Notes: a model not told the origin generated them from the sequence alone. 48,155 bases of DNA from Sphingopyxis sp. (GCA_016463225.1 JAEMRT010000033.1:1-48155), one strand, 5' to 3'. Shown: positions 33,379 to 42,948, counted from the stretch's first letter. Made by a program: numbers and translations.

Positions 33379-34020
33379 GCGGTGGCCGGGGGCCGAACCC
33401 TGCCCCTGCTTGTTGCGATACATGTCGCGGTCGGCGGCGGCCAAAATGTCCGATTCGGTCATGCCCGTCTGCAGCATCGCGATGCCGAAACAGGCCGACA
33501 GCGCGATCTCGTGCCCGTCATATTGCGCCGGCGCCGCGGTCAGCACCTCGCACAAACGGTTGATCTGCGCGCGCGCGCCCTCTTCGCTCGACTGGTCGAG
33601 GATCAGCCCGAATTCGTCACCACCGATCCGTGCCGCGACATCGGTGGCGCGGATCGATTCGGCGAGCCGCTTGGCAATCTCCATCAAGGCGAAGTCGCCC
33701 GCGGCATGGCCAAAGCTGTCGTTGATCAACTTCAGCTGGTTGACGTCGACAAAGACGACCGCCGCGCGTTCGGCGTGGCGTTCGAAGCGCGCCATGCGGT
33801 GATGGATGGCGGTCAGGAAATAGCGGCGGTTGAACAACGGGGTGAGTGTGTCGCGTTCGGACACGCGCTCGAGCTCGGCGACGGCGATCTTCAATACGCG
33901 GTTCTCACGGCGCAGCGCGTCGCGTTCCCGGCGGATATCCCGCAGCTGGTCTTCGATGGAGTCAACGGTGACGGAGCCGAACTGGTCGACCGCGATCCGT
34001 GCCCCCCCTACGCTATCCAT
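33376..34020 (-). CDS. GGDEF-domain diguanylate cyclase
   Basis: 214 residues. Residues 1-60 are polar and coiled-coil-like (IEDQLRDIRRERDALRRENR). A GGDEF domain follows, with DTLTPLFNRRYF, VVFVDVNQLKLINDSFGHAAGD and an intact active site in RIGGDEFGLIL. The inhibitory I-site is present: RATD lies five residues before GGDEF. So it should make c-di-GMP from two GTP in the cytoplasm with product feedback. There is no sensor domain; dimerisation through the coiled coil or a partner protein is likely. GGGGA lies eight bases before the ATG. The 3' end abuts a palindromic element. Confidence 0.92.
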   Translation of the reverse strand: MDSVGGARIAVDQFGSVTVDSIEDQLRDIRRERDALRRENRVLKIAVAELERVSERDTLTPLFNRRYFLTAIHHRMARFERHAERAAVVFVDVNQLKLINDSFGHAAGDFALMEIAKRLAESIRATDVAARIGGDEFGLILDQSSEEGARAQINRLCEVLTAAPAQYDGHEIALSACFGIAMLQTGMTESDILAAADRDMYRNKQGQGSAPGHR

Positions 34021-34227
34021 TCAACGTCCCCGCAAACGAACTCTTATTCATCGGCCCGATGCCGACGGATATTGCGCGGTAACCCTAGCTGCGACTTGAT
34101 ACCAATCGGTAAACGAGCGAGTCAGTATCGCATGTTCGGTGCCGTTGCCCGCGCGCGGTGCAATCGCTAGGGGAGGTGCGGCGGCGATTCATCCATGAAC
34201 CGCAGCCGCTTTGTGGAGGGTTGGGTG
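34021..34227. other. Divergent intergenic region between the cyclase and purE
   Basis: About 200 bp that must hold promoters in both directions. TTGATACCAATCGG near 34105 looks like part of an FNR-type box but matches only one arm well. No RNA gene or riboswitch is visible. Confidence 0.3.
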
Positions 34228-34725
34228 ATGGGCGACAGCGCGCCGCAAGTCGGGGTTATCATGGGCAGCCAGTCGGACTGGCCGACGATGGCGCATGCGG
34301 TCCAGATCCTCGAACATTTTGGCATCGCGCACGAGGTACAGATCGTGTCGGCGCACCGCACCCCCGACCGCCTTGTCGCCTATGCCAAAAGCGCGGCGGA
34401 GCGCGGGCTTCAGGCGATCATCGCCGGCGCCGGCGGCGCCGCGCACCTGCCCGGCATGGTCGCCTCGATGACGCGCGTCCCGGTGCTCGGCGTCCCCGTC
34501 CAGTCGGCGGCGCTCAGCGGTGTCGACAGCCTTTATTCGATCGTCCAGATGCCCGGCGGCGTTCCGGTGGCGACCTTTGCGATCGGCAAAGCGGGCGCGA
34601 CCAACGCCGGGCTGTTCGCCGCCGCGCTGCTCGCGAACAATGACACCGATCTGGCGCAGAAACTTGACGCCTGGCGCGCCGAACAGACCAACAGCGTTGC
34701 TCCCCACCCCGTGCGCGAGGGCTGA
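34228..34725 (+). CDS. purE: N5-carboxyaminoimidazole ribonucleotide mutase PurE
   Basis: 165 residues. ATG 34228 is preferred to 34195 because GGAGGG lies nine bases upstream of it and the protein then begins at the usual place. Class I PurE motifs: [22 protein letters not shown] with the catalytic histidine, [12 protein letters not shown] and [20 protein letters not shown]. It converts N5-CAIR to CAIR in purine synthesis, together with PurK encoded immediately downstream. First gene of a long plus-strand run. Confidence 0.95.
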   Translation: MGDSAPQVGVIMGSQSDWPTMAHAVQILEHFGIAHEVQIVSAHRTPDRLVAYAKSAAERGLQAIIAGAGGAAHLPGMVASMTRVPVLGVPVQSAALSGVDSLYSIVQMPGGVPVATFAIGKAGATNAGLFAAALLANNDTDLAQKLDAWRAEQTNSVAPHPVREG

Positions 34726-34729
34726 TCGC

Positions 34730-35803
34730 TTGCTGGCACCGGGTTCGACGATCGGTATTCTCGGCGGCGGCCAGCTCGGTCGCATGCTCGCGGTCGCCGC
34801 GGCGCAGCTAGGCTATCAGGTGCACAGCTACGCCCCCGAGCGCGAGAGCGTGGCGGCGCAGGTTGCCGCGCATCATGTCCAGGCGGCGTGGGACGACGAA
34901 CCGCGCCTCGCCGCCTTTGCCGCGGCGTGCGACGCGGTGACGATCGAGTTCGAAAATGTCCCGGTCGACACGGTGCGCTTCCTGTCGGGGCATGTTGCGG
35001 TGCGACCCGGCGCGCAGGCGCTGGAAATTGCGCAGGACCGGCTGATCGAAAAACGCTTCGTTACCGACCTTGGCGGGCGCCCCGCCCCCTTCGCAGCGGT
35101 TCCCGACCGAGCGGCACTCGACACTGCGCTCGCCGGGATCGGCGCCCCGGCGATCCTGAAAACGCTGCGCATGGGCTATGACGGCAAGGGGCAGGCGCGC
35201 CTCAGCACCCCCGTCGACGCCGATGCGGCATGGGAAGCAATCGACCGCCACGCTGCGATCCTCGAAGGCTTCGTCACTTTCGCACACGAATTTTCGGTGC
35301 TGCTCGTGCGCGGCATCGACGGCGAGACGCGCTTCTGGGACAGCAGCGTCAATGTGCATAAGGACGGCATCCTCGCGACCTCGACACTGCCCCCGCCGCA
35401 AATCATCCTCGACCAGCAGGACGAAGCGCGCGCGCTGATGGCGCGGATCGCCGACGATCTCGATTATGTCGGCGTGCTGACCGGCGAATTTTTCGCCACC
35501 GACGATGGTCCGATATTCAACGAGATGGCGCCGCGCGTCCACAACAGCGGCCACTGGACGATCGAGGGCGCGGTGACCAGCCAGTTCGAAAACCACATCC
35601 GCGCCGTCGCCGGGCTACCGCTCGGCAGCACCGCGACCACCGCGCTGCCCGTCACGATGCGCAACCTGATCGGCGCCGACATCGCCACCGTGCCCGCGCT
35701 CCTCGCCGACGGCGCGTGCCACGTTCACCATTATGGCAAGACCGAAGTGCGCGCGGGCCGCAAGCTGGGCCACGCCACCTGGGTGGGAACCAACCCCGCA
35801 TGA
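34730..35803 (+). CDS. purK: N5-carboxyaminoimidazole ribonucleotide synthase PurK
   Basis: 357 residues. The start is taken as TTG 34730, with GAGGG ten bases upstream, because the protein begins at GSTIGILGGGQLGRMLA; no ATG or GTG lies in the right place. The ATP-grasp core includes LKTLRMGYDGKGQARL, FVTFAHEFSVLLVRG and the metal-binding NEMAPRVHNSGHWTIEGA. It makes N5-CAIR from AIR, bicarbonate and ATP. The gap to purE is 4 bp, and folA overlaps its stop by ATGA. Confidence 0.93.
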   Translation: MLAPGSTIGILGGGQLGRMLAVAAAQLGYQVHSYAPERESVAAQVAAHHVQAAWDDEPRLAAFAAACDAVTIEFENVPVDTVRFLSGHVAVRPGAQALEIAQDRLIEKRFVTDLGGRPAPFAAVPDRAALDTALAGIGAPAILKTLRMGYDGKGQARLSTPVDADAAWEAIDRHAAILEGFVTFAHEFSVLLVRGIDGETRFWDSSVNVHKDGILATSTLPPPQIILDQQDEARALMARIADDLDYVGVLTGEFFATDDGPIFNEMAPRVHNSGHWTIEGAVTSQFENHIRAVAGLPLGSTATTALPVTMRNLIGADIATVPALLADGACHVHHYGKTEVRAGRKLGHATWVGTNPA

Positions 35804-36291
35804 ACCACCCCGAAATCACCCTGATCCTCGCGCGCGCCGCCAATGGCGTGGTCGGCGCGAACGGCAAGATGCCCTGGCACCTGCCCGCTGATCTGCGCCG
35901 CTTCAAGCAGCTGACGATGGGGCGCCCGATGATCATGGGGCGCAAGACCTTCGACAGCCTGCCCGCGGTGCTCGAAGGCCGCCGCCATATCGTGCTCACC
36001 CGCGATGCCGACTGGCAGGACGAGGGCGCCGAACCCGTCGCGAGCATCGACGAGGCGCTGAAACGCGCCAATGCCCCGCATGTGATGGTGATCGGCGGCG
36101 CCGAAATCTACGCGCTGTTCCTCCCGCTGGCCGACCGCATCGAGCTGACCGAAGTCGCGCTCGAGCCGAAGGGCGACGCGGTGATCGCCTATCCCGACCC
36201 CGCCGCATGGCGCGAAGTGGCGCGCGAGGATCATCCCGCCGACGACGCCGGACGCCCTGCCTACAGCTTCGTCACGCTGACAAGGACATAG
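35800..36291 (+). CDS. folA: Dihydrofolate reductase
   Basis: 163 residues, usual bacterial length. ILARAANGVVGANGKMPWHL, the substrate aspartate in LPADLRRFKQLT, MGRPMIMGRKTFDSLP and VIGGAEIYALFLP are diagnostic. It reduces dihydrofolate with NADPH for one-carbon metabolism, which fits its place in a purine gene run. The ATG overlaps the purK stop (ATGA). Confidence 0.96.
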   Translation: MNHPEITLILARAANGVVGANGKMPWHLPADLRRFKQLTMGRPMIMGRKTFDSLPAVLEGRRHIVLTRDADWQDEGAEPVASIDEALKRANAPHVMVIGGAEIYALFLPLADRIELTEVALEPKGDAVIAYPDPAAWREVAREDHPADDAGRPAYSFVTLTRT

Positions 36292-36293
36292 AC

Positions 36294-37490
36294 ATGCGCC
36301 GCTGGTTGATCGCTATCCTGCTCGTCATTGCCCTCGCCGCGCTCGCCTTTTTCGCACTGGCCCCCGGCATCATCGAACGCGGCACCAACCAGATCGACGG
36401 CAAGCCGCTCCCCGCGGTGAGCGAACGCGCGAAGGCGCTGCACGCGACGCTGACCATCGTCGACCTCCACAGCGATACCCTGCTGTGGAAACGCAGCATT
36501 CTCGACCGCGCCGACCGCGGCCATATGGACCTGCCGCGGCTCGAGGACGGCAATGTCGCGCTGCAAATCCTCGCGAGCACGACCAAATCGCCCAAGGGGC
36601 AGAATTACGACGCGAACAGCGGCGACACCGACAATATCACCAGCTTGGTGATCGCGCAGCTCCAGCCGGTGCGCACCTGGAACTCGCTGCTCGAACGCTC
36701 GCTGTGGCATGCCGAAAAGCTGCACCGCGCCGTCGCGGAATCGGGCGGCAAGCTGCGCGAGGTTACGTCGCCTGAGGGTCTCGACGCCCTGCTAGCCGAG
36801 CGGCGCGGCAAGGTGGCGCCGGTCGGCGCAATGCTCAGCATAGAGGGGCTGCACGTCCTCGAAGGCAAGCTCGCGAACCTCGACAAACTCCGCACCGCCG
36901 GCTTTCGGATGGCGGGACTGACCCATTTTTTCGACAATGATCTCGCCGGATCAATGCATGGCCTCAAGAAAGGCGGCCTGACTCCGCTCGGCCGACAGGT
37001 CGTCGAGCGGATGGAGGATAGCGGCATGATCGTCGATATCGCGCATTGCTCGAACGCCTGTGTCGCCGACATCCTCAAAATGGCGCGCCGTCCCGTCGTC
37101 TCCAGCCATGGCGGGGTGCAGGCAACGTGCAAGGTCAACCGCAACCTCAGCGACGAACAAATTCGCGGCGTCGCTGCGACCGGCGGCCTGATCGGCATCG
37201 GATATTGGGACGCCGCGATCTGCGACACCGCGCCCGCCAGCATCGCCAAGGCGATGAAGCATGTCCGCGACTTGGTCGGCATCCATCACGTCGCGCTCGG
37301 CAGCGACTATGACGGCGCCACCACCGTGCGCTTTGACACGTCGAAGCTGGCGCAGGTGACGCAGGCGCTGATCGACGCAGGTTTCAGCGACGACGAGATC
37401 CGCGCCGCGATGGGCGGCAACGCGATTCGCGTGCTGGGTGCGGGAATCCGTCCGTGGAAGCTGCCGCAAGCCCCCGCTATGATATTATGA
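36294..37490 (+). CDS. Membrane dipeptidase (peptidase family M19)
   Basis: 398 residues from ATG 36294, with AAGGA eight bases upstream and only two bases after folA. An N-terminal membrane anchor or signal (WLIAILLVIALAALAFFAL) precedes the TIM-barrel. Zinc ligands and motifs: VDLHSDTLLW, LSIEGLHVLEG, DIAHCSNACV, VVSSHGGVQA and HVALGSDYDGA. It should hydrolyse dipeptides in the periplasm, possibly including D-amino-acid forms. It overlaps ribF by ATGA. Confidence 0.92.
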   Translation: MRRWLIAILLVIALAALAFFALAPGIIERGTNQIDGKPLPAVSERAKALHATLTIVDLHSDTLLWKRSILDRADRGHMDLPRLEDGNVALQILASTTKSPKGQNYDANSGDTDNITSLVIAQLQPVRTWNSLLERSLWHAEKLHRAVAESGGKLREVTSPEGLDALLAERRGKVAPVGAMLSIEGLHVLEGKLANLDKLRTAGFRMAGLTHFFDNDLAGSMHGLKKGGLTPLGRQVVERMEDSGMIVDIAHCSNACVADILKMARRPVVSSHGGVQATCKVNRNLSDEQIRGVAATGGLIGIGYWDAAICDTAPASIAKAMKHVRDLVGIHHVALGSDYDGATTVRFDTSKLAQVTQALIDAGFSDDEIRAAMGGNAIRVLGAGIRPWKLPQAPAMIL

Positions 37491-38416
37491 TCCGCCTCGA
37501 CGGCCACGCGCGCATTCCCGACCCGCTCCGCAGCGGGGTCATCGCGCTCGGCAATTTCGATGGCTTCCACGCCGGGCATCAGGCGGTCGTCGGCCGCGCC
37601 GTGCGCCACGCGCAGGACGAAGGTCGCCCCGCGATCGTCGCGACCTTCGACCCGCATCCAGTGCGCTTTTTCAAGCCCGACGTGCCGCCCTTCCGCCTCA
37701 CCACGCTCGACCAGCGCCAGGAACTGTTCGCCGCCGCGGGCGCCGACGCGATGCTTGTCCTGCCCTTCGACGCCGCGCTCGCGGGGACGACGGCAGAGGA
37801 TTTCATCGCCGAACTTTTGCTCGATCGCTACGGCGCCGCGGGGGTCGTCACCGGTAGCGATTTCGTGTTCGGCAAGGGCCGCGGCGGCGATGTCGTGACG
37901 CTGGCCGAGCACGCCCGCACCCACGGCTTTTTCACCGAGATGGTGTCCCCCGTCGACGACGCCGAGGAGGTGATTTCGTCCAGCCGCATCCGCGAAGCGC
38001 TGCAAGCGGGCGACTGCGCCACCGCGGCGCGCCTGCTCACCCGCCCCTTCACCGTGCGCGGCCGCGTCGAGCATGGCGACAAGAACGGCCGCCTGCTCGG
38101 CTTTCCGACCGCCAATATCGACATGGGCAATTACCTCCGCCCGCGTTACGGCATCTATGCGGTCACCGGTCGCCTGCCCGACGGCCGCATCCTGAAAGGC
38201 GCCGCCAACCTCGGCATCCGCCCCAGTTTCGACCCTCCGAAGGAACTGCTCGAACCGCATTTCTTCGACTTCGCCGAGGATCTCTACGGGCAGGAAATCG
38301 ACGTCGCCTTCCACGCCTTCATCCGGCCCGAGGCGAAGTACGACAGCATGGACGCGCTGATGGTGCAGATTGCCAGGGATTGCGATACGGCGAAGGCGCT
38401 GCTCGCCACCATCTAA
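37487..38416 (+). CDS. ribF: Bifunctional riboflavin kinase/FAD synthetase
   Basis: 309 residues from ATG 37487, overlapping the dipeptidase stop. The N-terminal FMN adenylyltransferase has GNFDGFHAGHQAVV, ATFDPHPVRFF and SSSRIREALQAGD. The C-terminal kinase begins near 180 with GRVEHGDKNGRLLGFPTANI and continues PRYGIYAV and NLGIRPSF. It makes FMN and FAD from riboflavin. A ~164-bp repeat starts one base after its stop codon. Confidence 0.95.
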   Translation: MIRLDGHARIPDPLRSGVIALGNFDGFHAGHQAVVGRAVRHAQDEGRPAIVATFDPHPVRFFKPDVPPFRLTTLDQRQELFAAAGADAMLVLPFDAALAGTTAEDFIAELLLDRYGAAGVVTGSDFVFGKGRGGDVVTLAEHARTHGFFTEMVSPVDDAEEVISSSRIREALQAGDCATAARLLTRPFTVRGRVEHGDKNGRLLGFPTANIDMGNYLRPRYGIYAVTGRLPDGRILKGAANLGIRPSFDPPKELLEPHFFDFAEDLYGQEIDVAFHAFIRPEAKYDSMDALMVQIARDCDTAKALLATI

Positions 38417-38417
38417 A

Positions 38418-38581
38418 CCCTCTCCCCTTGCGGGAGAGGGCAGTGAGACTTGCGAGCTTGCTCGCCAGTCGCAACGGGAGAGGGGGCAGCGCCCCATCGC
38501 TACGGCGCAGCCCCCTCTCCCAGCTTCAGCTAGGCAGCAAGCTGCCAAGCTTGCGCAACCCTCTCCCGCAAGGGGAGAGGG
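38418..38581. repeat. 164-bp composite palindromic element, copy 1
   Basis: It begins CCCTCTCCCCTTGCGGGAG and ends with a near mirror image, CTCCCGCAAGGGGAGAGGG. GGGAGAGGG or its complement recurs inside, so the unit folds into at least two hairpins. It lies between the ribF stop and the ribosome site of the glycerophosphodiesterase gene. It is the inverted relative of the element at 39648-39809. Confidence 0.85.
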
Positions 38582-38595
38582 ATCCGGGGGACCGC

Positions 38596-39645
38596 ATGAC
38601 CGAAGCGAACACCGACTGGGCCGACGCGCTCGAAGGCCCGAAGAAAAAGCCGATGAAGCGCGCCACCAAAATCGCGCTGTGGCTCTTCGCCGCGCTCATC
38701 GCCTGGCTCACCCTCAGCAATGCCAGCTGGCTCGCCCCCGCACCCGAGGGTAAACCCAAACTCATCGCCCACCGCGGCGTCTATCACCTCTACGACAAGC
38801 GCGGCGCGGTCGGACGCGACACCTGCACCGCCGCCTTCGCCTATCCGCCCGAACATGAGATATTCGAAAACACCCCCGAATCGATGACATGGGCGGTCGG
38901 CCTCGGCGCGAACATGGTCGAGATCGACGTCGCGCCGACCAAGGACGGCCGCATGGTCCTCTTCCACGACTGGACCGTCGACTGCCGCACCGACGGCAAG
39001 GGCGACACCCGCGACCTGACGCTGGCGCAGCTCAAGGCGCTCGACATCGGGTACGGCTATACCGCCGACGGCGGGAAAACCTTTCCGCTGCGCGGCAAGG
39101 GCGTGGGCAAGATGCCGACCGTCGAGGAAGGCCTCGCGGCGCTCCCCGTCCACCCGATCCTGTTCAACTTCAAATCAAAAAACCCGCGCGAAGCCGACCA
39201 GCTGTTCGCGATCATCAAAGCCTCGGGCCGCGACAGCCAGAAACTCGGCGACGCCTTTTACGGCGCCGAACGCCCCGTCAAACGCATGCGCGAACTGCTC
39301 CCCGACAACTGGTCGTTCGATCTCAAGCGCGAGGCAATGGCCTGCTCGAAGGACTATGTGACCTACGGCTGGACCGGCATCGTCCCCGAAAGCTGCCGGA
39401 ACGGCGTGCTTGCGATCCCGATCAACTATCAATGGGCGTTCTGGGGCTGGCCCGACCGGCTGATCGCGCGGATGGACAGCGTCGGCGCGCGTGTCATCGT
39501 CTTCGGCCCCTATGAAAAGGGTAAATCGAACGAAGGCCTGACCACCCCGCACCAACTCGCGAAAATTCCCGCGAGTTTCAACGGCTATATCTGGGTCGAA
39601 GACATTCGCGCGGTGGGTCCGGCATTGCGGCCGCGGCAAAAGTAA
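38596..39645 (+). CDS. Glycerophosphodiester phosphodiesterase family protein
   Basis: 349 residues. A cytoplasmic N-terminus (TEANTDWADALEGPKKKP) precedes one membrane anchor at about 26-46. The GDPD barrel follows: IAHRGVYH, FENTPESMTWAVGLGANMVE, IDVAPTKDGRMVLFHDWTVD. The two histidines, arginine and acidic metal ligands of the family are present. It should release alcohols and glycerol-3-phosphate from glycerophosphodiesters at the outer face of the membrane. GGGGGA lies upstream of the ATG. The gene is bracketed by two inverted copies of the same repeat. Confidence 0.88.
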   Translation: MTEANTDWADALEGPKKKPMKRATKIALWLFAALIAWLTLSNASWLAPAPEGKPKLIAHRGVYHLYDKRGAVGRDTCTAAFAYPPEHEIFENTPESMTWAVGLGANMVEIDVAPTKDGRMVLFHDWTVDCRTDGKGDTRDLTLAQLKALDIGYGYTADGGKTFPLRGKGVGKMPTVEEGLAALPVHPILFNFKSKNPREADQLFAIIKASGRDSQKLGDAFYGAERPVKRMRELLPDNWSFDLKREAMACSKDYVTYGWTGIVPESCRNGVLAIPINYQWAFWGWPDRLIARMDSVGARVIVFGPYEKGKSNEGLTTPHQLAKIPASFNGYIWVEDIRAVGPALRPRQK

Positions 39646-39647
39646 AC

Positions 39648-39809
39648 CCCTCTCCCCTTGCGGGAGAGGGTTGCGCAGCCTTGGCATCTTCGATGCCTAG
39701 GCGAAGCTGGGAGAGGGGTGCCGCCCTCGCGACAGCAGGCCCCCCTCTCCCGCTGCGACTAACGAGCAAGCTCGCAAGTCTCGCTGCCCTCTCCCGCAAG
39801 GGGAGAGGG
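39648..39809. repeat. 162-bp composite palindromic element, copy 2 (inverted)
   Basis: The same end sequences as copy 1 (23-base termini at 39648-39670 and 39787-39809). The interior matches copy 1 only when reverse-complemented, including the GTTGCGCA block next to one end and GACTTGCGAGCTTGCTCG next to the other. It fills the gap between the phosphodiesterase stop and ileS. Confidence 0.85.
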
Positions 39810-39855
39810 AAACCGCTGTTTGCTCCTGCCCGAATCTGCGCTAAGCGCCGCCCCC

Positions 39856-42800
39856 ATGACCGACACGCCCTCCGCCCCCGAAACTGGCACCGAACAACGC
39901 GACTACCGCGACACCGTCTTCCTGCCCAAGACCGACTTTCCGATGAAAGCCGGCCTGCCGCAGAAGGAACCGCTGATTCTCGCCAAATGGCTCGAGGGCA
40001 ATCTCGAGGGCCAGATTCGCGAAAGCCGCAAGGGCCGCGACCAGTTCATCCTCCACGACGGCCCGCCCTATGCCAATGGCGACATGCACATCGGCCATGC
40101 GCTCAACCATATCCTCAAGGACATGGTCGTCCGCACCCAGACGCTGAAGGGCAAGGACGCGCCCTACGTCCCCGGCTGGGACTGCCACGGCCTGCCGATC
40201 GAGTGGAAGGTCGAGGAGCAGTATCGCAAGAAAAAGCTCAACAAGGACGAGGTGCCGGTCGAGGAATTCCGCGCCGAATGCCGCGCCTATGCGCAGCATT
40301 GGGTCGACACCCAGCGCGAGCAATTGAAGCGCCTCGGCATCGGCGGCGACTGGGACCATCCGTACCTCACGATGGATTATGAGGCCGAGGCGACGATCGT
40401 CCGCGAGCTGCTGAAATTCGCCGCCAACGACATGCTCTATCGCGGCGCCAAGCCGGTGATGTGGTCGCCGGTCGAAAAGACCGCGCTCGCCGAGGCCGAG
40501 ATCGAATATGAGGACATCGTCTCGACCCAGATCGACGTGGCGTTCGAGATTGTCGAGAGCCCGATCGCCGAACTGGTCGGCGCGCATGCCGTCACCTGGA
40601 CAACGACCCCGTGGACGATCCCGGTCAACCAAGCTTTGGCCTATGGGCCGGAGATTGACTATGTCGTAGTTGGATTGGCAGCGGAAACGGCAGGCTCAAC
40701 TCACCAACAAGAGGTCAATCGCCGTCTGAAGGAAGCCGGTATAGGCTTCGAAGGCATCCGGGTCGTGGTAGCAAAAGAGTTGCTGCCCGCTTTCCTTGCG
40801 CGCGTGAACGCAGCAGCATCTTCTGTAGATTTGAGCGATCTTGGCCTCGGGAAGGCCGAATATTATTCATTCGACTTCTCGGCCGATGGAGAACGATCGG
40901 AATTCAACGGCTCCGACCTCGCCGGCACCATCGCCCACCATCCGATGCACGCGCTCGGCGGCTTCTTCGCGCGCCCGCGTCCCTTCCTCGCGGGCGATTT
41001 CGTCACCACCGACAGCGGCACCGGCCTCGTCCATATGTCGCCCGACCATGGCGAAGATGATTTCGACCTCTGCAAGGCGAACGGGCTCGACCCGGTATTC
41101 GCGGTCGAGGGCGACGGCAAATATCGCGAGGATTGGGGCTGGCTCGGCGGTCAGGGCAGCGTCATCAACCCCAAGTTCAACGCCCCCGACGGCCCGATCT
41201 GCACCGACCTGCGCGACGCAGGCGGGCTGCTCGCCGCCAGCGCCGACTATAAGCACAGCTATCCGCACAGCTGGCGCTCGAAGGCGAAGGTCATCTATCG
41301 CTGCACCCCGCAATGGTTCGTGCCGATGGACCGGGTGATGACGCATATCGAGCCCAAGGCGCCGCGCGAGCAGCGCTGGGAAAGCGAAGGCGGCGCGATC
41401 AATCCCGCCGAGGAGGATCTGTGCGCCGCGCCGACGCTGCGTCAGGCCGCGATGCACGCGATCGACCGCACCCGCTTCGTCCCCGAAAAGGGCCGCAACC
41501 GCATCGGATCGATGGTCAAGGACCGCCCCGACTGGGTGCTCAGCCGCCAGCGTGCATGGGGCGTGCCGATCACGCTCTTCGTCGATCGCAAGACCGGCCA
41601 GTACCTCAACGACCCGGTCGTCAACGACCGCATCGTCGCGGCGGTGAAGGCGGGCGGCGTCGACGCATGGAGTGATGCGCGCGCGCAGGAATATCTCGGC
41701 GACGCCTATGACGCCGCCGATTACGAACGCATCGTCGACATCCTCGACGTCTGGTTCGATTCGGGCTGCACCCACGCTTTCGTCCTCGAAAGCGGCCGCT
41801 GGCCCGCGCTCGTCCGCCACGACGGCGGCACGCACAGCGCCGACCTCTATCTCGAAGGCAGCGACCAGCATCGCGGCTGGTTCCAGTCGTCGCTGCTGGA
41901 GTCGTGCGGCACGCGCGGACAGGCGCCGTACAAGGCGGTGCTGACCCACGGCTTCACGATGGACAGCAAGGGCCTCAAACAGTCCAAGTCGGTCGGCAAC
42001 ACGACCGATCCCGTCAAGGTGATGCAAACCAACGGCGCCGACATCATCCGCCTATGGGCACTGAGCGTCGACTTCACCGAGGATCACCGCATCGGCGACG
42101 AAATCCTCAAGGGTGTTGCCGACCAGTATCGCAAGCTGCGCAACACCTTCCGCTACCTGCTCGGCGCGCTCGAAGGCTTCACCGAAGAAGAACGCGTGAC
42201 CGACGTGTCGGCGATGCCCGAGCTTGAGCGTTATATGCTGTCGCTGCTCGCCGACCTAGACGCGAAAATGGCGCAGGCGGTCGATGATTTTGACTTCAAC
42301 AGCTACACGCGCCTGCTCGCGGACTTCTGCAACGAAGACCTGTCGGCCTTCTATTTCGACATCCGCAAGGACAGCCTCTACTGCGACATCGGCCCCGCCG
42401 CCCCGCTCGGCACCGACAAGCGCCGCGCATACCGCACCGTGCTCGACGAGCTGTTCCACGCACTGGTGCGCTATGCGGCGCCGGTGCTGGTGTTCACCAG
42501 CGAAGAAGTGTGGGCGACGCGCTATCCCGAAGCAGGTTCGGTCCACCTTCTCGAATGGCCCACGCTGCCCTCCCTGCCAGAAGCAGATGGCGGTGCGAGG
42601 GATATAGCGGGTCTCAACAATATCGAACGCAAGTGGGACCGCATCCGCAACGCACGCACAAAAGTGACCGAAGCGATCGAACCGCTCCGCCGCGAAAAGG
42701 CCATTCGATCCAGCCTTGAGGCCGAAGTCCTCATGGGAAGCGGCTTCGTGGCACAGGAGGACGGAAGCAACGACGAACTCGCCGAGATCTTCATCTCAGC

Positions 42801-42948
42801 TAGGGTGCAGCTCAAACTTGGCCATGATGGGCTTACCATCGCCCCAACTCAGAACCACAAATGCGGCCGCTGCTGGCGCCACCTCCCCGAAGTTACCGAT
42901 GACGGCAACTTGTGCAATCGCTGCGAAACAGTATTGAACCCCGCATGA
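39856..42948 (+). CDS. ileS: Isoleucyl-tRNA synthetase
   Basis: 1030 residues from ATG 39856. The class I HIGH motif is His78-Ile-Gly-His81, followed by PGWDCHGLPIEWKVE. The CP1 editing domain has WTTTPWTIPVN and SPDHGEDDF. The KMSKS loop reads LKQSKSVGN (Lys708-Gln709), with glutamine in place of methionine. The C-terminal zinc site is CGRCWRHLPE ... CNRCETVL. It charges tRNA-Ile and edits valine. Two internal stretches, about 40640-40915 and 42580-42935, have weaker GC third-position bias than the rest, suggesting mosaic ancestry. lspA overlaps its stop by ATGA. Confidence 0.96.
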   Translation: MTDTPSAPETGTEQRDYRDTVFLPKTDFPMKAGLPQKEPLILAKWLEGNLEGQIRESRKGRDQFILHDGPPYANGDMHIGHALNHILKDMVVRTQTLKGKDAPYVPGWDCHGLPIEWKVEEQYRKKKLNKDEVPVEEFRAECRAYAQHWVDTQREQLKRLGIGGDWDHPYLTMDYEAEATIVRELLKFAANDMLYRGAKPVMWSPVEKTALAEAEIEYEDIVSTQIDVAFEIVESPIAELVGAHAVTWTTTPWTIPVNQALAYGPEIDYVVVGLAAETAGSTHQQEVNRRLKEAGIGFEGIRVVVAKELLPAFLARVNAAASSVDLSDLGLGKAEYYSFDFSADGERSEFNGSDLAGTIAHHPMHALGGFFARPRPFLAGDFVTTDSGTGLVHMSPDHGEDDFDLCKANGLDPVFAVEGDGKYREDWGWLGGQGSVINPKFNAPDGPICTDLRDAGGLLAASADYKHSYPHSWRSKAKVIYRCTPQWFVPMDRVMTHIEPKAPREQRWESEGGAINPAEEDLCAAPTLRQAAMHAIDRTRFVPEKGRNRIGSMVKDRPDWVLSRQRAWGVPITLFVDRKTGQYLNDPVVNDRIVAAVKAGGVDAWSDARAQEYLGDAYDAADYERIVDILDVWFDSGCTHAFVLESGRWPALVRHDGGTHSADLYLEGSDQHRGWFQSSLLESCGTRGQAPYKAVLTHGFTMDSKGLKQSKSVGNTTDPVKVMQTNGADIIRLWALSVDFTEDHRIGDEILKGVADQYRKLRNTFRYLLGALEGFTEEERVTDVSAMPELERYMLSLLADLDAKMAQAVDDFDFNSYTRLLADFCNEDLSAFYFDIRKDSLYCDIGPAAPLGTDKRRAYRTVLDELFHALVRYAAPVLVFTSEEVWATRYPEAGSVHLLEWPTLPSLPEADGGARDIAGLNNIERKWDRIRNARTKVTEAIEPLRREKAIRSSLEAEVLMGSGFVAQEDGSNDELAEIFISARVQLKLGHDGLTIAPTQNHKCGRCWRHLPEVTDDGNLCNRCETVLNPA

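Noticed and set aside
34105..34118. FNR-type box upstream of purE
   Set aside because: Only one arm (TTGAT) matches; the second arm is ATCGG, not ATCAA, and the spacing to purE gives no support.
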